From Lactobacillaceae bacterium L1_55_11 (GTDB lineage Bacteria; Bacillota; Bacilli; Lactobacillales; Lactobacillaceae): a DNA stretch of 64,000 nt. The stretch spans positions 434,001 through 498,000 of the forward strand of contig JAQYTT010000001.1 of the NCBI GenBank assembly GCA_029433155.1, in the 5' to 3' direction. The stretch's first letter is position 1. Each line of letters begins with the position of its first letter. Positions 59,592 through 64,000 of the stretch are shown here, piece by piece. A program made the translations under genes and the position numbers. The notes beneath the pieces were generated by a model. That model saw only the letters and a program-made list of their open reading frames with translations, did no database searches and was not told where the DNA came from.

Positions 59592-60872
59592 TTAAACCTG
59601 GGCAAGGGCCTGGTCTAGGTCCGCAATCAAATCATCCGCATTTTCAATCCCAATTGACAACCGGATTAGGTCCGGGGTCACTCCGGCTGCGGCTAGCTCC
59701 TCATTATTGAGCTGGGCATGGGTAGTTGAAGCCGGGTGAATAATCAACGATTTGGCATCGGCCACATTGGCCAGTAAGGAGAACAGTTTCAACTTTTCAA
59801 TCAACTTCTTACCGGCAGCTTCACCACCAGTTAAGCCAATCGTGAAAATTGAACCAACGCCCTTAGGGAAATAGCGTTCCGCCAGGTCATGATAAGAGCT
59901 ACTCTCAAGACCCGGATATTTAATCCAGGCCACCTTCGGGTGCTGGTCAAGAAAAGCGACAATCTTTTTAGTGTTTTCGACGTGGCGTTCCACCCGCAAA
60001 GACAGCGATTCCAGACCCTGGAGCAGGAGAAATGAATTAAAGGGACTGATGGTAGCCCCCAAGTCCCGCAGGCTTTCAGCCCGCAGCTTGGTGGTAAAGG
60101 CGGCCCCTTTCAAGTCGGCGAAGACCAGGCCATCGTACTGGGAATTGGGCTCAGTAAAGCCCGGATAGCGGCCGCTGGCACGGTAATCAAAGCGGTCGTT
60201 TTCGACTACCACCCCGCCCATCGTAGTACCATGACCGCCGATGAACTTAGTCGCTGAGTGAACGACGATATCGGCGCCATGCTCCAACGGTTGAATCAGG
60301 TATGGGGTCCCAAAGGTATTATCAACGATAAAGAGGATACCGTGGCGGTGGGCAATCTCAGCCAGGGCCTCAAAATCAACCAAGTTAATGTTGGGATTAC
60401 CAATACTTTCGACATAAACTGCCTTGGTTTTGTCATTAATGGCTGCTTCAAAGTTTTCCGGCTGGTCCGGATCCACAAACTGAGTCTTAATCCCCAACTT
60501 GGGCAAGGTTACGGCTAAGAGATCATAGGTGCCACCGTACAAAGTACTGGCGGCCACGATTTCATCGCCCTGCCCCGCAATGTTTAAGATGGCACCCGTA
60601 ATAGCTGCCGAACCTGTGGCCAAAGTAACCCCGGCCGTCCCGTTTTCCAGGGCAGCGACCCGCTTATCAACGACTTCGGTGGTTGGGTTTGTCAGCCGGG
60701 TGTAGATATTACCCGGTTCCTTCAGGCCAAAGCGGTTGGCGGCCTGTTCTGGGTCCTTAAAGACAAAGGAAGTCGTCTGGTAAATCGGCACAGCCCGAGC
60801 CCCAGTGAAGGGATCAACCACCTGGCCGGCGTGAACTTGCAGGGTTTCAAAATGTAAGGCTTTTTCGCTCAT
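59592..60872 (-). CDS. metY: O-acetylhomoserine sulfhydrylase
   Basis: A 426-residue PLP enzyme of the Cys/Met metabolism family that makes homocysteine from O-acetylhomoserine and sulfide. [32 protein letters not shown] and the PLP lysine in [11 protein letters not shown] near residue 210 are visible. [17 protein letters not shown] and RLSIGIE complete it. The length and long insertions fit the MetY rather than the MetB/MetC branch. Its first 26 bases overlap metA, and the ribosome site is weak, so it probably depends on coupling. Confidence 0.92.
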   Translation of the reverse strand: MSEKALHFETLQVHAGQVVDPFTGARAVPIYQTTSFVFKDPEQAANRFGLKEPGNIYTRLTNPTTEVVDKRVAALENGTAGVTLATGSAAITGAILNIAGQGDEIVAASTLYGGTYDLLAVTLPKLGIKTQFVDPDQPENFEAAINDKTKAVYVESIGNPNINLVDFEALAEIAHRHGILFIVDNTFGTPYLIQPLEHGADIVVHSATKFIGGHGTTMGGVVVENDRFDYRASGRYPGFTEPNSQYDGLVFADLKGAAFTTKLRAESLRDLGATISPFNSFLLLQGLESLSLRVERHVENTKKIVAFLDQHPKVAWIKYPGLESSSYHDLAERYFPKGVGSIFTIGLTGGEAAGKKLIEKLKLFSLLANVADAKSLIIHPASTTHAQLNNEELAAAGVTPDLIRLSIGIENADDLIADLDQALAQV

Positions 60873-61719
60873 AGTTGGGAATCTCGCTTTCGATTAAATT
60901 TAACCAATTTTGGTAGAGTTGGATGCTGCTAGCCCGCCAGCGATTACAAACCCGGTGCTGGCGGTCGTAATAATTGACCGGTGGTGCAATCGCCGCCCCC
61001 TTGGCCAGGTCACGGCGGTACTCGGCGTCCAGGGTGTCAGTCAGGTACTCGGCATGCCCAGTCACATAAGTTTGTCCTAGGGCTGGTGCTTGCAGGATTT
61101 GTGGGCCGGTGACAGGATTTTCGGCAATTAACTCTAAATCCTTGGGCAGTGGGTCTTCAAAGACCGACTCAGAGTGGCGGGACTGAGGACTAAAGAAGGT
61201 TTCCAGGTGAGCCCCTAAGGCACTCTCCTGGTTGAGGTGGCGGGACTGGTAAATACCAAAAAGCTTTTGAGGTAGGGTTCGCTTTTGAATGTCAAAGTCG
61301 TGGTAAAGGGCAGCCTGGGCTGACCAACAGGCGTTAATCGTTTGGCTGACGTGTTCCTGGGCCCAGCGACGAACCCGCTTAAACTCACACCAGTAGTCGA
61401 CGGCCTCAAAGGGCAGCTGCTCAACTGGGGCACCGGTGATAATTAAACCATCAAAGTTCTGGTCCCACAGGTCATCCAGGGTACAGTAACAGGCCGCTAA
61501 ATCTTCAACTGCCACCGACTTAAAGTGATGGGTCTGGGCATACATAAAGGTCACCAGCACATCTTGGTCCAGTTCGTCTAGGAGACTGAGAAACTGGGCC
61601 TCAGTTTCAGCCTTGTTGGGCATTAAATTCCAAATCAAGATTTTGACAGGATTGTGCACGGCCTGCTTGGACCAGGCCCCTTCCCGCTTCAAAAAACCAT
61701 TCTTTGCATTGGCTGTCAT
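60847..61719 (-). CDS. metA: Homoserine O-acyltransferase (MetA family)
   Basis: A 290-residue MetA protein activating homoserine. [22 protein letters not shown] is the family start, the nucleophile cysteine is in [13 protein letters not shown] near residue 140, and the His/Glu pair is in [13 protein letters not shown]. Given the adjacent metY, acetyl transfer is more likely than succinyl transfer, but the specificity residue was not resolved. ATG 61719 follows AGAGGAGG. Controlled by a methionine T-box. Confidence 0.92.
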   Translation of the reverse strand: MTANAKNGFLKREGAWSKQAVHNPVKILIWNLMPNKAETEAQFLSLLDELDQDVLVTFMYAQTHHFKSVAVEDLAACYCTLDDLWDQNFDGLIITGAPVEQLPFEAVDYWCEFKRVRRWAQEHVSQTINACWSAQAALYHDFDIQKRTLPQKLFGIYQSRHLNQESALGAHLETFFSPQSRHSESVFEDPLPKDLELIAENPVTGPQILQAPALGQTYVTGHAEYLTDTLDAEYRRDLAKGAAIAPPVNYYDRQHRVCNRWRASSIQLYQNWLNLIESEIPNYERKSLTF

Positions 61720-61746
61720 CTGCAATCCTCCTCTGGCAACAAAAAA

Positions 61747-62030
61747 GCGCCCCTAGGACTAATAAATAATCCTAGGGGCGCCTGTCGGCACGGTACCACC
61801 CTATTAGTGCGTCTGTGACCCACTACTTAATCCGGACACTGGTGTTAGCTATCCTTCAACTGCTTAACGTGCGTTACCCCGTAGTTGGCTTGCCCTAAGA
61901 CTCGCCACCTAAACTTGCTCCCAGACCATCTTCAATGTCTGCTGGAATACTCATTTTCACCAACCTGAGCTCTCTAGTGATTCCCGCTAAACATTTACTC
62001 ATCCGTTCTTAGCAATTTTTAATATTACGT
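61747..62030 (-). promoter_or_regulatory. T-box riboswitch, methionine type
   Basis: Minus strand: specifier GAAG-ATG-G (ATG at 61927-61929), T-box AGGGTGGTACCGTG (61789-61802), and terminator GCGCCCCTAGGA/TCCTAGGGGCGC with T run at 61747-61781. The T in TGGT pairs with the A discriminator of tRNA-Met. Confidence 0.93.
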
Positions 62031-62038
62031 TGGTTTGA

Positions 62039-62067
62039 ATGATATACGCTTCGTTTTTATTTGTCAA
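62039..62067 (-). promoter_or_regulatory. Promoter of the Met T-box transcript
   Basis: TTGACA (62062-62067), 17 bases, TATCAT (62039-62044). Confidence 0.75.
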
Positions 62068-62106
62068 CGTTATTTTAAAAATGATTTGAAAAAGTAATTT
62101 GGACAA

Positions 62107-62134
62107 ATAAAAAAAGCAGGCTGAACCTGCTCTT
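62107..62134 (-). terminator. Terminator of the SHOCT gene
   Basis: AGCAGG/CCTGCT stem with a run of seven T on the minus strand; it overlaps the last codon region of the gene. Confidence 0.8.
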
Positions 62135-62318
62135 AAAAGGTCTGAATTCCGAGCTCATGAACCTTCATCCGGTAATCTTCACTAGAAATTACGCCTTCTT
62201 CTAAGAAATTCTTGAGCTGCTTAAGTTGTCGACGCTGATCCGGAGTTAACCGGTTAGCATCGATGCCGGCGGGCACGTAACCGTGCTCATCGGGTACCCA
62301 CTTGTTAATTGGACCCAT
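62133..62318 (-). CDS. Small SHOCT-domain protein
   Basis: A 61-residue protein. The C-terminal half (RRQLKQLKNFLEEGVISSEDYRMKVHEL) is a SHOCT-type short helical module found at the ends of many secreted or membrane proteins; here it stands alone. ATG 62318 has GGAGGTG at good spacing; the GTG at 62327 lies inside that site. Function unknown. Confidence 0.75.
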   Translation of the reverse strand: MGPINKWVPDEHGYVPAGIDANRLTPDQRRQLKQLKNFLEEGVISSEDYRMKVHELGIQTF

Positions 62319-62386
62319 AGGCCACACCTCCCCAACAATTTAAAACCATCTTTTACTAGGGTCAGTATAGCACAAACCGGACCTAG

Positions 62387-63880
62387 TCAGGCAAAGTCAC
62401 GGTACCAGTCAAAGATGGCCTGAGCCTGACTGAGGGGTAGATACTTATATTCACGGGTGGTAACACTGCCACCCTGCCGGACGGCAATTGAAATATGAGC
62501 CCGCTGCCTTTTCTTCATCCAAATTGACTGGCGCAGATTCATTGACTGAATCTCATGCCAGCCAACAAACGTTGTGCCAATACCCAACAAACGGGCCCTC
62601 CGAAGAACTATTTCTTCCTCATTTAACTGGGCCGTTGTCGTGTAATGACCAGCATAAAAGCCGTTAAAGCCCCAGCCTAACAACCACAAGGCCGAAGCCA
62701 ATCCCCACCAGAGGCCGTGGTAGAAAAAGGCCACGGCAATGACGGGGATTACGGCCCAAATGAGACCGTTACGAATCCTTAACCAGCAGGCATAAGCGTC
62801 CCCATATTCCAACTTGGGTGCCTGTTCGGGCAGAAGGTGCACCAAGGGGTGACCGACTTGATAAGCCCGTCCTTGGGGCACAACCGGAATGAGAACAGTA
62901 CTACCAGACGCCGCATTCTCCTTACCTTCGTTAGCCTTAATTAAGAGCAGGTTAACCGTGACCAGGCGCAATAGCCGACGCAGGAAGCTCTGCCCAATTT
63001 CAACCGCTTGAATCCGCTTTAAGGTGACGTGGATGGTATCAGTTTTAAGCAGGCCACCCTTCATGGTTAGGTTATCCCCCTGCCGAGCCACCGTATAACC
63101 ATAGTAGCGCAGCACTACCTTGACCAGGTTAAAGGCCATGACAGCCAGCAGCACAAAAATTAAAATGCCGGCAATCGCCACCAGGCCGTATTTCAGCGCC
63201 GCTTCATTACCGTAGCGTCCAATTTGATCACCGAGATGGAGTTCACTACTCAAGGCCCAAATAGCTGCGAAACTAGCTAACCACGGCGTATCGGTAATAC
63301 CGTAAAGCACTAAGTCGCCGACTTTGACCTGATATTTAGCCGTAGCAACCTGGCCATGTACCCCTTCCTTAGGCGAAATGGTTGCCTGACCAGTTTCATT
63401 TGAAACTGATTCAGTCGGTGTCACTTCATCAGTTGACTTTTCGTCAGTAAGGACTTGGTGACGCAGCTTCTCAATCGTTTCAGCCACCGACTCAGGTACC
63501 GCCGAGAGCACCAGGGCAGACTTTTTAACGTCGCTAGCCCCGGTATCAATGCTTAGACTTTCTAACTTGAAAGGTTCGAGGAAGAACCACTGCCGCCGTT
63601 CCAAGTTCTGAATCCGGTCGTAGGGCACATGGCGTTCCTGCCGATTGATAATGCCCTTTCGAAGAATTAACTCCCGGTCTAAAATCTGATAGGTTGTCAT
63701 CCAATAACTAACCAAAGTAAGGACCGTCACTAAGACAATCCCAGCGATTAAAATCCAGAAAAAGTTTCCTTGGGCACGCCGAGCACCAATGACGAATGCA
63801 AAGAGGGCCGGCCAGCTGCCTTTAATAAGTTTACCCAGTTCAAAGACCAGGGCAAAGGGACTAAGGTGTTTAGCGGGCAT
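62387..63880 (-). CDS. ydbT: YdbT-like bacterial PH-domain membrane protein
   Basis: A 497-residue membrane protein with repeated bPH2 domains (DUF304). The first is YQILDRELILRKGIINRQERHVPYDRIQNLERRQWFFLEPFKLESLSIDTGA. A second runs through GDNLTMKGGLLKTDTIHVTLKRIQAVEIGQSFLRR, and a third near the C-terminus contains GTTFVGWHEIQSMNLRQS. They are separated by paired membrane helices. In Bacillus, YdbS/YdbT are linked to resistance to certain bacteriocins and to membrane stress (family knowledge). Its start overlaps the upstream ydbS-like gene by 11 bases. Confidence 0.87.
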   Translation of the reverse strand: MPAKHLSPFALVFELGKLIKGSWPALFAFVIGARRAQGNFFWILIAGIVLVTVLTLVSYWMTTYQILDRELILRKGIINRQERHVPYDRIQNLERRQWFFLEPFKLESLSIDTGASDVKKSALVLSAVPESVAETIEKLRHQVLTDEKSTDEVTPTESVSNETGQATISPKEGVHGQVATAKYQVKVGDLVLYGITDTPWLASFAAIWALSSELHLGDQIGRYGNEAALKYGLVAIAGILIFVLLAVMAFNLVKVVLRYYGYTVARQGDNLTMKGGLLKTDTIHVTLKRIQAVEIGQSFLRRLLRLVTVNLLLIKANEGKENAASGSTVLIPVVPQGRAYQVGHPLVHLLPEQAPKLEYGDAYACWLRIRNGLIWAVIPVIAVAFFYHGLWWGLASALWLLGWGFNGFYAGHYTTTAQLNEEEIVLRRARLLGIGTTFVGWHEIQSMNLRQSIWMKKRQRAHISIAVRQGGSVTTREYKYLPLSQAQAIFDWYRDFA

Positions 63881-64000
63881 TGCGGGCCTCCAATGCTAAG
63901 GCCATCACCCGGTCCTTGAGGCGCTGGGCATCGTTGCCGTCCAAGGCTTCAATCGTATGACCCGAACCACCGGTCGCAATCCGCACCTTGTAGAGCTTGT
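63870..64000 (-). CDS. ydbS: YdbS-like PH-domain protein, 3' end only
   Basis: The C-terminal 42 residues of a gene that continues beyond the window: KLYKVRIATGGSGHTIEALD followed by a helix DAQRLKDRVMALALEARNAR. The pattern (…I.TGGS.H.I..L...A..L...) fits the end of YdbS, the usual partner directly upstream of YdbT. The stop at 63870-63872 overlaps the ydbT start. Confidence 0.75.
   Translation of the reverse strand, partial: KLYKVRIATGGSGHTIEALDGNDAQRLKDRVMALALEARNAR

Overview
The window looks like chromosome of a low-GC Gram-positive coccus or rod of the family Lactobacillaceae, at the GC-richer end (about half G+C by eye). This rests on strong AGGAGG-type ribosome binding sites, T-box leaders, a CopY copper repressor with cop boxes, DUF1129 and DUF1003 proteins, a holin-like type I toxin, and fermentative redox enzymes. 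No rRNA, tRNA, CRISPR array, prophage or insertion sequence was seen.

Layout. 1-5737: a tightly overlapping tryptophan operon in the unusual order trpB(partial)-D-C-F-A-E-G. 5740-7770: an AT-rich AIPR-family (abortive infection) gene sitting between two copies of the same 25-bp terminator core. 7849-13806: redox genes (2-hydroxyacid dehydrogenase, aldo/keto reductase, nitroreductase, NAD(P)-binding protein), then a MerR regulator with a palindromic 19-bp-spacer promoter and two tandem zinc alcohol dehydrogenases. 13806-21590: HAD nucleotidase, YeiH transporter, cysE-cysK, an EamA exporter, DUF1003, an NAD(P)-binding protein, a DJ-1/Hsp31-like protein and a second 2-hydroxyacid dehydrogenase. 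21670-24102: a second AT-rich defence-like gene, a SIR2 plus P-loop NTPase protein. 24430-27747: purine salvage (purine riboswitch-pbuX-xpt, then guaC). 27751-29070: ilvE behind an isoleucine leader-peptide attenuator. 29071-37640: mixed accessory genes, including a broken MerR-TipAS regulator, a type I toxin-antitoxin locus with a second orphan antitoxin RNA, secreted proteins, and an M20 amidohydrolase-metQ pair behind a structured leader. 37641-45440: efflux pumps, the copper operon copY-cupredoxin-cupredoxin-copA, a butanediol-type dehydrogenase and an MFS transporter under a tryptophan T-box. 45523-54414: a complete histidine operon (hisZG fusion-D-B-H-A-F-I-E-C) behind a histidine T-box, with hisK just upstream. 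54473-64000: azlCD, a GATase, a GDSL hydrolase, padR with two DUF1129 genes, metA-metY behind a methionine T-box, a SHOCT protein, and ydbT/ydbS.

How it works together. The window is dominated by amino-acid supply with RNA-level control: Trp, His and Met T-boxes, an Ile leader peptide before ilvE, and a possible Cys-containing leader peptide before the M20-metQ pair. Cysteine and methionine synthesis (cysE-cysK, metA-metY) and branched-chain export (azlCD) are also present. The most unusual points are the in-frame HisZ-HisG fusion, the tryptophan T-box on an MFS transporter, the SIR2/NTPase and AIPR defence candidates, the two homologous antisense RNAs that show covariation, and the ilvE attenuator, whose mutually exclusive hairpins can be read directly from the sequence.
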